A program made the translations under genes and the position numbers. A stretch of DNA of 64,000 bases from Paenibacillus sp. ACRRX (GTDB lineage: Bacteria; Bacillota; Bacilli; Paenibacillales; Paenibacillaceae), in the NCBI RefSeq assembly GCF_022346885.1, contig NZ_JAKRNK010000002.1, forward strand, positions 806,001 to 870,000. Direction: 5' to 3'. The notes under the pieces were generated by a model, which was not told the DNA's origin, made no database searches, and worked only from the letters and a program-made list of their open reading frames with translations. Shown here one piece after another: positions 27,526 through 37,443 of the stretch. Position 1 is the first letter of the stretch. The number at the start of each line of letters is the position of its first letter.

Positions 27526-28410
27526 TTACTCCATGTTCGCTACTTGCTCGCGAATCTTCTCTAACTCTGCCTTCATCTCTACTACCCGATTGACCAGTTC
27601 CAGATGATTCGCCTTTGAACCTATCGTGTTCGTCTCGCGATTCATCTCCTGTATCAGGAAATCAAGTTTCCGTCCAATCGGTTCGTTGCTGGAGAGCAGT
27701 TGGTTGAATTGCTGTAAATGACTCTTCAGCCTGGTTAGTTCTTCATCGACGTTGGAGCGCTCCGCAAAAATCGCGACCTCCATACCGTACTTCGCATCAT
27801 CAAACGTAAGATGCTGATCCGCCAACTGCTCGAGTCTCTGCTTCAGCTTCGCCCGATAATCCGTTACTACTACCGGCGCCCATTCTACTAGTTCGGCATG
27901 AATGGCTTCAAGACGGGCCAGTCTTTCCTTGGTATCCTGCTCCAAGTGACTGCCTTCTATTGCACGCATCCGACATAGACCTTCCAATGCTTCGCTTAAT
28001 CCGTCCTCCAAGCAAGCTTGCAGCTGTTCATCAGACCAAGTCGTCACTTCACGAACCGTCATCACATCCGGCAGACGGAGCAATTCATTCACATCTACAT
28101 GACCAGACATGCCGTACTTCTGACGAAGCTGCTCAGCTGCTTGCATGTATGCATCAACAACTTGCATGTTGATTTCAACCGAACTTGTGGATTCGCCTGC
28201 ACGCTCTTTGTTAATAAAGACGTCTACACGACCGCGAACGATTCGCTGCTGCACCATACGACGCAGCCGATCTTCATAACAAGTCCATTCCCGCGGCATT
28301 CGAACCACGATCTCGCTGTATCGATGATTTACGGATTTCATTTCCATACTAATCTTATATCCACCGATTTCTTGGGTGGACTGACCATATCCGGTCATAC
28401 TGAAAACCAT
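27526..28410 (-). CDS. YicC family endoribonuclease-like protein
   Basis: A protein of about 294 aa of the YicC/YloC family; E. coli and Bacillus members have been described as endoribonucleases or RNA-turnover factors. SMTGYG at the N-terminus and the C-terminal block [20 protein letters not shown] are the family marks. The ATG at 28410 gives the usual start MVFSMTGYG; an ATG five codons upstream (28425) is possible, and neither has a strong RBS. It leads the yicC-remA-gmk-rpoZ run. Confidence 0.93.
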   Translation of the reverse strand: MVFSMTGYGQSTQEIGGYKISMEMKSVNHRYSEIVVRMPREWTCYEDRLRRMVQQRIVRGRVDVFINKERAGESTSSVEINMQVVDAYMQAAEQLRQKYGMSGHVDVNELLRLPDVMTVREVTTWSDEQLQACLEDGLSEALEGLCRMRAIEGSHLEQDTKERLARLEAIHAELVEWAPVVVTDYRAKLKQRLEQLADQHLTFDDAKYGMEVAIFAERSNVDEELTRLKSHLQQFNQLLSSNEPIGRKLDFLIQEMNRETNTIGSKANHLELVNRVVEMKAELEKIREQVANME

Positions 28411-28442
28411 CGGAACCACATCCATTATTCTATTCTAATTCA

Positions 28443-30362
28443 TTATGTTAGTCGAAACAAGGGGTCGGCCGGGCGTTCCGCTTTTTCCCATACATAGGAT
28501 GTTAATTCTACTGTCATCTCATAGAACATAAAAGGAGTAATCAAATAAATCCCATTAAAATGTTTCATGGCTTCGTCGAGCAGTTCTTTGGCAATCTCAA
28601 CTCCGACCTTTCGCCCAGCCGCACCCTCTAGCCCAGCCATGCGGGCACGAACCTCATTCGATAACGTAATGCCTGGCACCTCGTTGTGAAGATACTCTGC
28701 ATTCCTTCCACTTGCAAGCGGCATAATCCCAATAAAGATCGGAATATTCAAGTGACGCGTAAGCTCGCCAATTCGAGCGATCAGTTCAACGTCATACACA
28801 GGTTGGGTCATAATATAATCTGCCCCGGCTTCAATTTTGCGTTCGAGACGGTCAACCGCTTTCTCCAAATACTTCACGTTGGGGTTAAATGCAGCTCCAA
28901 CAACAAAGTTAGCGCGCTGCTTGAGCGGCTTGCCTGAGAACGCTACCCCAGCGTTTAGCTGTTTAATCATTCTTATTATCTCAAATGAAGTTAGATCGTA
29001 CACCGAACTCGAGTCAGGCAAATCTCCAAAGCGCGCAGGATCTCCGGTGACGGCAAGCACATGATCAATATCAAGCGCATCCAATCCCATCATATGTGAT
29101 TGTGTGCCGATCAAGTTGCGGTCACGACATGCGATATGAATTAAAGGCCGAATCTGCGCTTCCTTCTGAATTAAATGGCCAAGCGCCAGATTGCTCATTC
29201 GAGTCACTGCAAGTGAGTTGTCTGCCAACGTAACAGCATCCGCACCCGCAAGCTTTAGCGCATGCGCGCCTTTCATAAACTTGGCGGTATCCAGATCACG
29301 TGGCGGGTCAAGCTCGACAATAACGGTATGACGCTTCGCGACCAGATCCACAATACTGTCTTCGCGCTTTGCGCCATCATTACGATCTTGGGTGGACACA
29401 GTCCCGCTGACTTCCAGCGCAGATCCACTTTCTATGGTCGTCTCGTCCTCTACCATTAGGCTTATATCAGGAAGCTCTTCAGCCTTCACCTGACTTAGCG
29501 CATCAGCGATAGCTCGAATATGATTAGGAGTAGTACCGCAGCAGCCGCCAATAATACGGGCACCTTGCTTAGCAAACTCCACCGCACTTTGCGCCATGTA
29601 CTCTGCGGAAGCGACAAAGTTATAGCGACCGTCTACATAATCCGGAAGACCTGCATTCGGGAAAGAAGACATTGGCAGGCCGACACGTCCATTCACCGCT
29701 TCGAATGCACGTAATATACCGTTAGGTCCCATACGGCAGTTCAGGCCGACAATGTCCGCCCCGTCTTCACGCAGTACACGGAACGCCTCTGCGAGCGTAA
29801 ATCCATCCTTGGTACGATAAGATTCTTCTACTGCGAATTGACAAACTGTCGGAACTTGCGCGTCCAAGCGACGTGTAATTTGTAATGCCAATCTCATTTC
29901 TTCCAGGTCATAGAAGGTCTCAAACATAATACCATCCACGCCTTCTTCCAGCATGGCTGAGATTTGCTCCTCGTAATCTCGCGCTACAAGTGAGGTGTGA
30001 ATATTTTCTCGCTTACCCGCACGAATGGAGCCGAGAGCACCGACTACATAGGCTTTACCTTGAGCCGCTTCACGCGCCAAGCGAACACCAGCTCTATTAA
30101 TATCTTTGACTTTAGATTCCAGTCCATGCTTATACAATTTTTCTCGGTTCGCTGTAAAGGTATTGGTCTCTAATAGCTGCGCCCCTGCCTCTACATACTC
30201 GCGATGAATGTTACGGATAACGTCAGCTTCCGTAATGTTAAGCGCTTCATAAGAAATCCCGACCGGGTAACCAAAATGATATAGATACGTTCCCATAGCA
30301 CCGTCACCAACTACAATACCCTGCTGCACAGCTTGTCTTAAGTCCTTCAGTTTCCCTATCAT
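28443..30362 (-). CDS. Bifunctional homocysteine S-methyltransferase / methylenetetrahydrofolate reductase (YitJ-like)
   Basis: A 639-aa fusion. The N-terminal Zn-dependent homocysteine methyltransferase (about 1-300) has GDGAMGTYLY, the first zinc Cys in GLNCRMGP and the CC pair in GGCCGTTPNHI. The C-terminal half (about 345-620) is MetF-like, with ELDPPRDLD at its start, LALTGD-like LAVTGDPARFGD and TQPVYD. It provides methyl-THF and methionine. The chosen ATG has GGGGTGG 8 nt upstream; seven upstream codons from a GTG are rejected. The B. subtilis yitJ gene has a SAM riboswitch; none is seen here, but the leader contains two hairpins, one terminator-like. Confidence 0.93.
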   Translation of the reverse strand: MIGKLKDLRQAVQQGIVVGDGAMGTYLYHFGYPVGISYEALNITEADVIRNIHREYVEAGAQLLETNTFTANREKLYKHGLESKVKDINRAGVRLAREAAQGKAYVVGALGSIRAGKRENIHTSLVARDYEEQISAMLEEGVDGIMFETFYDLEEMRLALQITRRLDAQVPTVCQFAVEESYRTKDGFTLAEAFRVLREDGADIVGLNCRMGPNGILRAFEAVNGRVGLPMSSFPNAGLPDYVDGRYNFVASAEYMAQSAVEFAKQGARIIGGCCGTTPNHIRAIADALSQVKAEELPDISLMVEDETTIESGSALEVSGTVSTQDRNDGAKREDSIVDLVAKRHTVIVELDPPRDLDTAKFMKGAHALKLAGADAVTLADNSLAVTRMSNLALGHLIQKEAQIRPLIHIACRDRNLIGTQSHMMGLDALDIDHVLAVTGDPARFGDLPDSSSVYDLTSFEIIRMIKQLNAGVAFSGKPLKQRANFVVGAAFNPNVKYLEKAVDRLERKIEAGADYIMTQPVYDVELIARIGELTRHLNIPIFIGIMPLASGRNAEYLHNEVPGITLSNEVRARMAGLEGAAGRKVGVEIAKELLDEAMKHFNGIYLITPFMFYEMTVELTSYVWEKAERPADPLFRLT

Positions 30363-30407
30363 ATGAGCCACCCCACTCCACACTATTGGATACCTGTTTA
30401 TTTATGA

Positions 30408-30433
30408 ACAAAAGACGCCCCGAGCGGGGCGTC
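30408..30433 (-). terminator. Terminator-like hairpin in the leader of the methyltransferase/MTHFR gene
   Basis: Perfect 8-bp GC stem GACGCCCC / GGGGCGTC with a 4-nt loop, followed on the minus strand by TTTTGTTC. It lies about 45 nt before the ATG and 130 nt after dapF. It may end dapF transcripts, or act as an attenuator for the gene downstream. Confidence 0.7.
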
Positions 30434-30507
30434 ACGCTTCTCATGCAACATCAGACAACTAGAACTGGAATCCATGATCCAACCTTCTAGCTGCTTGACT
30501 TCTTTCC

Positions 30508-30513
30508 ATTATA
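30508..30513 (-). promoter_or_regulatory. Possible -10 element for the methyltransferase/MTHFR gene
   Basis: Perfect TATAAT on the minus strand, but no good -35 at 16-18 nt. A start here would give a leader of about 140 nt holding a stem closed by CTAGAA / TTCTAG and then the GC hairpin. Confidence 0.4.
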
Positions 30514-30563
30514 CCGCTTTATTCCCAAAAATGCGTTAAAAAAAGCCTAGTATTCATCTATTT

Positions 30564-31409
30564 TTAAAGATTTCCTTTTACCCATTGACCTGTAAATACA
30601 ATTTCGGCAGGTCCAGTCATATAGACATGATTATCCTGCTCATTCCATTCGATAAACAAATCTCCGCCAGCTAGCGATATCGTGGCTTCACGCTCGGTTT
30701 TGCCGTTCAGTACGCTTGCTACAAGTGTCGCACAAGCGCCTGTTCCACAAGCAAGTGTTGGTCCCGCACCACGTTCCCACACCCGCATATCCACAAAGTC
30801 ACGACGCTGAACGGAAGCAAATTCAACGTTGATCTTGCGCGGGAATAGTGGATGCCGTTCCAATACAGGCCCCCACTGCTGAACATCAAAAGTAGTGGCA
30901 TCCTCTACGTAGATCACACAATGGGGATTGCCCATCGACACCGCTGTAAAATGAAACGTATGACCAGCCACTTCAACCGGCATGTTCACCACTGGCTTAG
31001 CATCGATTGTAGTGGGTATTTGGAGACCATCCAAGATCGGTGAACCCATATCGACTCGTACAGATTGCACGATCCCGTTATCTGTATTGAGCTGAACCCG
31101 CTGTACACCTGCGCCGATTGTCTCAATTGTTAGCTCGTCTGATGTTACATATCCGCGGTCTGCTACGTATTTGGCTACACAACGAATCGCATTGCCGCAC
31201 TGTTCAGCTTCTGTACCGTCAGAATTAATGATTCGCATCTTAAAGTCGGCACGCTCAGATGGAAGAATATATACGAGACCATCAGCACCGATACCGAAGA
31301 ATCGGTTGCAAGTCTCTATCGCAAGCTGCGATACTTGATCAGGCAGCGCTTGTTCGCCATGTACCACGATAAAGTCATTTCCAAGACCGTTCATCTTCGT
31401 AAACTGCAT
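30564..31409 (-). CDS. dapF: Diaminopimelate epimerase
   Basis: A 281-aa enzyme converting LL- to meso-diaminopimelate for lysine and peptidoglycan. Both catalytic cysteines are present: EQCGNAIRC (about residue 73) and ACGTGACA (about 222). FTKMNGLGNDFIV is the usual start and AGAAGGAG precedes it. A TTGTCC / TTTATA pair about 110 nt upstream may be its promoter. The gene stands alone between the Ca2+-ATPase and MTHFR genes. Confidence 0.98.
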   Translation of the reverse strand: MQFTKMNGLGNDFIVVHGEQALPDQVSQLAIETCNRFFGIGADGLVYILPSERADFKMRIINSDGTEAEQCGNAIRCVAKYVADRGYVTSDELTIETIGAGVQRVQLNTDNGIVQSVRVDMGSPILDGLQIPTTIDAKPVVNMPVEVAGHTFHFTAVSMGNPHCVIYVEDATTFDVQQWGPVLERHPLFPRKINVEFASVQRRDFVDMRVWERGAGPTLACGTGACATLVASVLNGKTEREATISLAGGDLFIEWNEQDNHVYMTGPAEIVFTGQWVKGNL

Positions 31410-31615
31410 CGACTGTCACTCCTTCTACTTCGCCGCAAATCGTCAATGTGTCTCCCCTTACTTAAAGCAGAAGAGATTAATCTCCCCTATTCACATCAGA
31501 TAACTAGATATGCAACTTATAAAGTAAGGATACCGTAAAAGGACAAAAATGTATATTGATGAACTGAAAAAATGTTTGCACTTTATCACGTAAAAATGAA
31601 CAGACCAACGAACAC

Positions 31616-34426
31616 CTAAGCAGCACGGCGGCGCGGTGGATAAGTCGCCTTTCTCCGTCTATTGGTCGACTTCTTGCCAGACATTACAGAGCCGATGCCA
31701 AGCAAGAAAGTTGGAATTCCAGCCATTACAAATGTGATGGCCCAATCACGCAAGCCTAGCGGAACGGTTTTAAATATAGGCTGAAGCTGCTCAATATACA
31801 ATACGCCCAGCAAAAGCAGCACGGATGAGAGGACAGCCAGCACCAAATATTTATTCTGGAACAAATTACGATGGAAGATAGAACGTGAGCTGCGGCAATC
31901 AAACACATGAATAAGCTGAGCCATGACCAGCGTCGCAAAAGCAACCGTCTGCGCCTTCATCAACTGCTCAGCACTATCTGGATTGGCTTTAAGCGTCATC
32001 CAGAATGCTGCCAGCGTACAGACACCGATCAGCAAGCCGCGGCTAATAATCTTCCAGCCAAGCCGTCTTGCAAATATGTTTTCCTTTGCAGAACGCGGTC
32101 GATGCTCCATCAAGTCTTTCTCTGCTTGATCTACACCAAGTGCCATTGCCGGCAAACCATCCGTCACTAGGTTAACCCACAATATTTGAATCGGAATGAG
32201 CGGCAGCGGCAGTCCTAGCATCATCGCAAAGAACATCACTAATATTTCACCAACGTTGGACGCGAGCAAATAACGGATAAACTTGCGAATATTTTCGTAG
32301 ATTCCTCTACCTTCTTCAATCGCAGAGACAATTGTCGCAAAATTATCATCACTTAAAATAAGGGAGGAAGCCTCCTTTGTCACATCGGTGCCGGTTATCC
32401 CCATTGCAATGCCGATATCTGCCGCTTTAATAGCAGGTGCGTCATTGACACCGTCCCCCGTCATCGCTACGACATGTCCTTGTCGCTGCAGCGACTTCAC
32501 AATACGCAGCTTATGCTCCGGTGATACACGCGCGTACACATAAATCTGATCGACAACTTTATCCAGGTCGTCATCTGTCATATGGGCTAACTGCGCACCA
32601 TTTACTGCGATACCACCCTTCGGCATAATGCCTAGCTGACCTGCGATAGCCTCGGCAGTCAATTGATGATCCCCAGTGATCATCACCGTTTTAATACCTG
32701 CCCTACGGCATTGGCTGATCGCATCACGCACTTCGCGCCGCGGTGGATCCATCATACCGGCCAACCCAACAAAAATAAGTTGAGATTCTACAGCATTCTC
32801 GTTGTCAACCTGTTCACTCGGCTTTAACTCACGATAAGCTGTGCCAAGCACACGCAGTGCTTGCTTCGCCATCTGCTCATTAGCAGCCTGAGCTTTCTGC
32901 TTGAGACTGCCTGTAAAGGGAACCACTTTGCCATCCCATAATACATACGCGCACCGATCCATTAGTACGTCTGGCGCGCCTTTTGTGAACAGTATGCTGC
33001 CACCCTGATGCTCAACAACTACAGACATACGTTTCCGTTCCGAATCAAACGGAAGCTCCTGTACGCGCTGATAGGCGCTGCCAATTGAAGACGCCGTCAC
33101 GCCCAGCTTGGCCGCCATAACAAGCAGAGCTCCTTCTGTGGGATCTCCCTTAATGCCCCACACAGGCTGAACATCATCGCGCCCCTTTCGTTTCGCGCCT
33201 TTACCCGACTTCTCCATTTCCGCTTCCTCTGGATAAACCTCATCAAGCACCGCATTGTTACATAACGCACTAATTTGCAGCAGGCGACGAAGCTGCTGGT
33301 CATTTTTCAAGTCCAACGGTTGGCCTTGTTCCGAAATATGACCGATTGGCTCATACCCCTCACCGCTCACCTCAAGCGTTCGGCCGCCAAGCCACAAATT
33401 GGTGACCGTCATCTTGTTTTGCGTCAGTGTTCCTGTCTTGTCAGAACAAATGACAGATGCGCAGCCCAATGTCTCAACAGATGGCAATTTGCGCACGATC
33501 GCTTTACGCTTGATCATTCGCTGCACCCCAAGAGCCAGTGCAATGGTTACAATGGCAGGCAGACCTTCAGGAATGGCTGCAACCGCAAGACTTACGCCAG
33601 CCAAAAACATGCCAAGAGCTGGTTGACCATGCATAATACCTGCCACAACAACCATAATGGTTAGTACCAAAGCTACGATAATCAAAATTTTACCCAATTG
33701 TTCCAAACGGTGCTGCAGCGGTGTCTCCATCGACTCCGTGCTCTCGATCAAATGCGCAATCTTGCCCATCTCCGTGTCCATGCCTGTCCGTACAACGATC
33801 CCTCTGGCCGTGCCGCGGGACATCATCGTACCCATAAAGCCGATATTTTTCATATCACCCAGTGGAATATCATCCCGATTGATGACCTCAAAATGCTTAT
33901 TAACTGGCACCGATTCACCTGTTAAAGCAGATTCCTCGACATAACAACTGTTCGTTTCCAACCAACGAATATCAGCAGGCACACGATCTCCACTCTCCAA
34001 CACGACTATATCCCCAGGCACAAGCTCTCTTGCTGGAAGATGCTGTAGTTGACCAGAGCGAATCACTTTGGCTATCGGGGCTGATAACTGCTTCAGTGCA
34101 CGAAGCGAGCGCTCCGCTCGGAACTCCTGGACGAAGCCAAGCACCCCGTTCAAAATGATAATGGCGATAATCGTCACTGCATCCAGATATTCGCCAAGCA
34201 TACCGGATACAAGTGTCGCCCCCGCCAGGACAAGTACCATAAAATCTTTAAACTGATTCAAAAATAAAGCCAAGGGGGATATTCGCTTACCTTCCGACAG
34301 TTCGTTAGCTCCATAGCGGTCTTGACGTTGTGCGGCTTCCTCTTCTGTGATTCCTTGGTCTGCGTGGACGCCCAGCGTATCCAGCAGTTGTGTACACGTC
34401 AGCCGGTGCCACTTGATTTGTTCCAT
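31616..34426 (-). CDS. SERCA-type calcium-translocating P-type ATPase (YloB-like)
   Basis: A 936-aa membrane pump exporting Ca2+. The N-terminal cation-ATPase domain is followed by paired helices at about 55-100, the actuator TGES (SALTGESVPV), helices at about 245-300 with the PEGLP ion-site motif (AAIPEGLPAIV), the phosphorylated Asp329 in DKTGTLT, KGAPD, TGD and GDGVNDAPA, then six C-terminal helices. The layout fits type IIA pumps. B. subtilis YloB, induced late in sporulation, occupies the same locus next to rqcH. The C-terminus ends in a basic tail (RRRKATYPPRRRAA). Confidence 0.95.
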   Translation of the reverse strand: MEQIKWHRLTCTQLLDTLGVHADQGITEEEAAQRQDRYGANELSEGKRISPLALFLNQFKDFMVLVLAGATLVSGMLGEYLDAVTIIAIIILNGVLGFVQEFRAERSLRALKQLSAPIAKVIRSGQLQHLPARELVPGDIVVLESGDRVPADIRWLETNSCYVEESALTGESVPVNKHFEVINRDDIPLGDMKNIGFMGTMMSRGTARGIVVRTGMDTEMGKIAHLIESTESMETPLQHRLEQLGKILIIVALVLTIMVVVAGIMHGQPALGMFLAGVSLAVAAIPEGLPAIVTIALALGVQRMIKRKAIVRKLPSVETLGCASVICSDKTGTLTQNKMTVTNLWLGGRTLEVSGEGYEPIGHISEQGQPLDLKNDQQLRRLLQISALCNNAVLDEVYPEEAEMEKSGKGAKRKGRDDVQPVWGIKGDPTEGALLVMAAKLGVTASSIGSAYQRVQELPFDSERKRMSVVVEHQGGSILFTKGAPDVLMDRCAYVLWDGKVVPFTGSLKQKAQAANEQMAKQALRVLGTAYRELKPSEQVDNENAVESQLIFVGLAGMMDPPRREVRDAISQCRRAGIKTVMITGDHQLTAEAIAGQLGIMPKGGIAVNGAQLAHMTDDDLDKVVDQIYVYARVSPEHKLRIVKSLQRQGHVVAMTGDGVNDAPAIKAADIGIAMGITGTDVTKEASSLILSDDNFATIVSAIEEGRGIYENIRKFIRYLLASNVGEILVMFFAMMLGLPLPLIPIQILWVNLVTDGLPAMALGVDQAEKDLMEHRPRSAKENIFARRLGWKIISRGLLIGVCTLAAFWMTLKANPDSAEQLMKAQTVAFATLVMAQLIHVFDCRSSRSIFHRNLFQNKYLVLAVLSSVLLLLGVLYIEQLQPIFKTVPLGLRDWAITFVMAGIPTFLLGIGSVMSGKKSTNRRRKATYPPRRRAA

Positions 34427-34663
34427 GTTCCGTTCCCCTTTCTACCCAATTGTGCTGCACCGATGATTTCGTGTGAATCCAATATTCTTGAACAGCGTAG
34501 TAACCCGTGAGGAACCATTCAAGTGCTCATACGGACAGCCTTTAGATTAAAGTTATTCGGACGAGACTAAAAATATCCCAATCTAAAAACGTACTCTTAA
34601 GTTTTACTTGAAAGTATGGCATCATAGGGAGATAAGAACGCAACAGGAATAGGAGAAGCCAAT

Positions 34664-36460
34664 ATGTCATTAGACGGTATTGTTACCCGTGCGCTTACAC
34701 ATGAGCTTGAGCAAACGGTGAGCGCCCGCATCCATAAAATTCACCAACCATCACCACACGACGTTATTTTCCATGTGCGGTTTGGAGGAGCTAACCACAA
34801 GCTGCTTATATCAGCCAATCCTACTTATCCGCGTGTTCATTTTACAGAGCAGACGTTCTCCAACCCTGCAGAACCGCCGATGTTCTGTATGTTGATGCGT
34901 AAATACTGTGAAGGCGGATTCGTTGAACGAGTGGAACAGGTCGGCATGGAACGAATCATTCATATGTACATTAGGCAGCGGGACGAGTTGGGGGACGAGT
35001 CTGTCAAGAAGCTGATTATTGAGCTTACTGGACGTCACAGCAACATCATTCTGGTTGACCCCGCAACCAATCAGATTATTGATGGCATCCACCATGTTAC
35101 ACCTTCAATCAGCAGTTACCGGATTGTCATGCCCGGATTTGGTTATGTTGAGCCGCCTGAACAGCAAAAAGCGAATCCTTTAGAGGTTGACTTCGAAACG
35201 TTTGAGGAATTGTGGCAGCAAACAGATGGAGAAGCACACGGGGAGGCTGACATCTCCACTCATATAGGAGATGGTCCTAATCAGCTTGCCAAATGGCTTG
35301 TTCAGCACATGTCCGGTATTAGTCCGCGCATTGCAAACGAGTGGCAGTACCGCGCGGAGCAAGGAATGGCAGAGTCACGCTTGACTCGTTCATGGAATGC
35401 GTTTCACGCGTTAATGGAATCCGTCCGGCTTCACCAATACGTTCCTACCATTTTGGAAGATGAAGCGGAAAAAGTATACTTTTCAGCGCTGCCAATCACA
35501 CACATACAAGGTAAATCAACTCAATATGAAGCGATGAGCACTTGTATGGAAGCCTTTTATGGCGAGAAAGCCATCAGAGATATGGTCAAGCAGCGTGTAG
35601 GAGACCTAACCCGCTTTCTGCAGCAAGAACGAGTCAAGAACGAGAAGAAGCTGAAAAAGCTGCAAGAGACGCTGGATGAAGCGCAGGATGCGGATAAATA
35701 TAGAATTATGGGTGAGCTTCTGTTTGCTTCTCTTCATCAGCTTAAACGGGGCGACAGCACTGTTGAGCTTGTCAATTATTATGATGAGAACGGCGGAACG
35801 ATGCATATTACCCTTGACCCGCTGCTGCATCCCTCAGATAACGCGCAGCGTTATTTCAAGAAATACAATAAAGCAAAGAACAGTATGCAGGTCGTAGAAG
35901 AACAGATGGCTGCAGCACGAAAAGAAAACGACTATTATGATATTTTGCTCCAACAGCTGTCTGAAGCAAACGTACAGGATGCGCAAGAGATTAGAGAAGA
36001 ATTGATTGAACAGGGCCTCGTTCGAGATCGTGATCGCAAGTCAAGACGCAAGAAGAAGGACGGGCGACCGACTGTATATTGTTATACTTCTTCTGAAGGC
36101 ATCCCGCTTTATGTAGGGAAAAACAATAAGCAGAACGAATATGTTACCACGAAGCTGGCCAACGCCAACGACACTTGGCTTCACACCAAGGATATTCCCG
36201 GCTCACATGTCGTCATCCGCAGCGAGCAGTTTGGGGATTCCACTTTGGAAGAAGCCGCGCAGCTTGCAGCTTACTTTAGCCAGGCCAAACATTCAAGCCA
36301 AGTTCCTGTCGACTATACGCTTGTACGCCATGTACGCAAGCCAAACGGGGCTAAGCCAGGCTTTGTCATCTATGAGCGACAGAAAACGCTCTACATCACA
36401 CCTGATGCACAAAGAATCGCGAGCATGCCCTTCCAGATGAAGCAAAGCGGCAACGCTTAA
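34664..36460 (+). CDS. rqcH: Ribosome quality control protein RqcH (NFACT/FbpA family)
   Basis: A 598-aa NFACT protein. RqcH binds stalled 50S-peptidyl-tRNA and recruits Ala-tRNA to add poly-Ala tails for degradation; older names are YloA or fibronectin-binding protein FbpA. The N-terminal NFACT-N domain (MSLDGIVTRALTHEL and ISANPTYPRVHF), a HhH region, two coiled-coil arms (about 285-345 and 380-420, rich in Lys/Glu/Gln) and the C-terminal NFACT-R domain with NANDTWLHTKDIPGSH are all seen. It is divergent from the Ca2+-ATPase gene, monocistronic, with an RBS AGGAG and a strong terminator. Confidence 0.97.
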   Translation: MSLDGIVTRALTHELEQTVSARIHKIHQPSPHDVIFHVRFGGANHKLLISANPTYPRVHFTEQTFSNPAEPPMFCMLMRKYCEGGFVERVEQVGMERIIHMYIRQRDELGDESVKKLIIELTGRHSNIILVDPATNQIIDGIHHVTPSISSYRIVMPGFGYVEPPEQQKANPLEVDFETFEELWQQTDGEAHGEADISTHIGDGPNQLAKWLVQHMSGISPRIANEWQYRAEQGMAESRLTRSWNAFHALMESVRLHQYVPTILEDEAEKVYFSALPITHIQGKSTQYEAMSTCMEAFYGEKAIRDMVKQRVGDLTRFLQQERVKNEKKLKKLQETLDEAQDADKYRIMGELLFASLHQLKRGDSTVELVNYYDENGGTMHITLDPLLHPSDNAQRYFKKYNKAKNSMQVVEEQMAAARKENDYYDILLQQLSEANVQDAQEIREELIEQGLVRDRDRKSRRKKKDGRPTVYCYTSSEGIPLYVGKNNKQNEYVTTKLANANDTWLHTKDIPGSHVVIRSEQFGDSTLEEAAQLAAYFSQAKHSSQVPVDYTLVRHVRKPNGAKPGFVIYERQKTLYITPDAQRIASMPFQMKQSGNA

Positions 36461-36470
36461 TCACACAACT

Positions 36471-36513
36471 AAAGGCCGGTATCCTGCCCTTACAACAGGA
36501 TACCGGCCTTTTA
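36471..36513 (+). terminator. rqcH terminator
   Basis: Stem AAAGGCCGGTATCCTG paired with CAGGATACCGGCCTTT, 9-nt loop, then a T tract. It can also serve the convergent PHP gene. Confidence 0.92.
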
Positions 36514-36543
36514 TATACAAGCGTTTGTTCCCTCGTGAGGTCC

Positions 36544-37443
36544 TTAGGTTAGTCGGCGGCGCTCTGCAATCTGATACAGTTCGTTTACCGTATCCATACT
36601 CACACGGCGACTGCCTAATTGACCATGAAACACTTTTCCTTGGCGAGCGCCATGAAAATCAGAGCCAGCTGTCATGATGCAGTTGAATCGCTGCGCCAGA
36701 GCAGTGTAACGCTGCACGTCCTGCTCGTCATGATCCGAGTGCCATACCTCAATACCATCAGGCTTCATCTCATAAACAATTCGTTCTACAAGCTCATCAC
36801 TGCCGTACAACACGGGGTGCGCAAGCACAACAGCCCCTCCAGCATCACGAATCCAATCTGCCGCTTCATGCGGTCTAATGCGGGGTGGATTGACATAAGC
36901 AGCACCCCTCGCACCTAAATATTTATCAAATGCTTCTCTCATATCTTGGACGACACCTCTACGAACCAGTGCATCTGCAATATGAGGCCGCCCAACGGTT
37001 TCTCCATCAGCAAGCGGCCTGCCAAGCTCGGCCACCACTTCCTCCATCGTGATAGGAATGCCAAGCTCTGTCAATTTGTCTGTCATCATAACATTACGAC
37101 GATCACGTGTCCTGCGTAAACCGCTCAAACGTTCCAACAATACTGGATCGCGGTCATTAACATAGTAGCCCAGCACATGAATATCCACGCCTGCTTCCAC
37201 AGTACTGATCTCCACACCTGGAACTAAGTGTATGCCAAGTTTATTCGCCTCTGCCATAGCCTCTGCAATACCTGCTACCGTATCATGATCGGTTACCGCC
37301 AATGCTTCTAACCCCGCACGATGAGCCAAACGAACGTTATCACGCGGCAATTCCATTCCATCAGACGCCGTCGTATGAGAATGCAGATCAGCCCCTCCAC
37401 GTTGGATCGGAAAACCAACTTCTGCACATCCACCTGTAGTCAT
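36544..37443 (-). CDS. PHP-domain metal-dependent phosphoesterase
   Basis: A 299-aa PHP protein. Metal-binding motifs appear in order: DLHSHTTASDG, VTDHDTVAG, GVEIST, HVLGYYV, VLAHPV and TAGSDFHG. The family includes nucleoside 3',5'-bisphosphate phosphatases and RNA 5'-exonucleases (YciV/RnaAM) and other phosphoesterases; which one this is cannot be told. The start directly follows the LysR stop with AAGGAG in front, so the two are co-transcribed. Confidence 0.9.
   Translation of the reverse strand: MTTGGCAEVGFPIQRGGADLHSHTTASDGMELPRDNVRLAHRAGLEALAVTDHDTVAGIAEAMAEANKLGIHLVPGVEISTVEAGVDIHVLGYYVNDRDPVLLERLSGLRRTRDRRNVMMTDKLTELGIPITMEEVVAELGRPLADGETVGRPHIADALVRRGVVQDMREAFDKYLGARGAAYVNPPRIRPHEAADWIRDAGGAVVLAHPVLYGSDELVERIVYEMKPDGIEVWHSDHDEQDVQRYTALAQRFNCIMTAGSDFHGARQGKVFHGQLGSRRVSMDTVNELYQIAERRRLT

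Noticed and set aside
30363..30563. SAM riboswitch before the methyltransferase/MTHFR gene
   Set aside because: Looked for because yitJ genes often have one; the conserved S-box core segments are not present.
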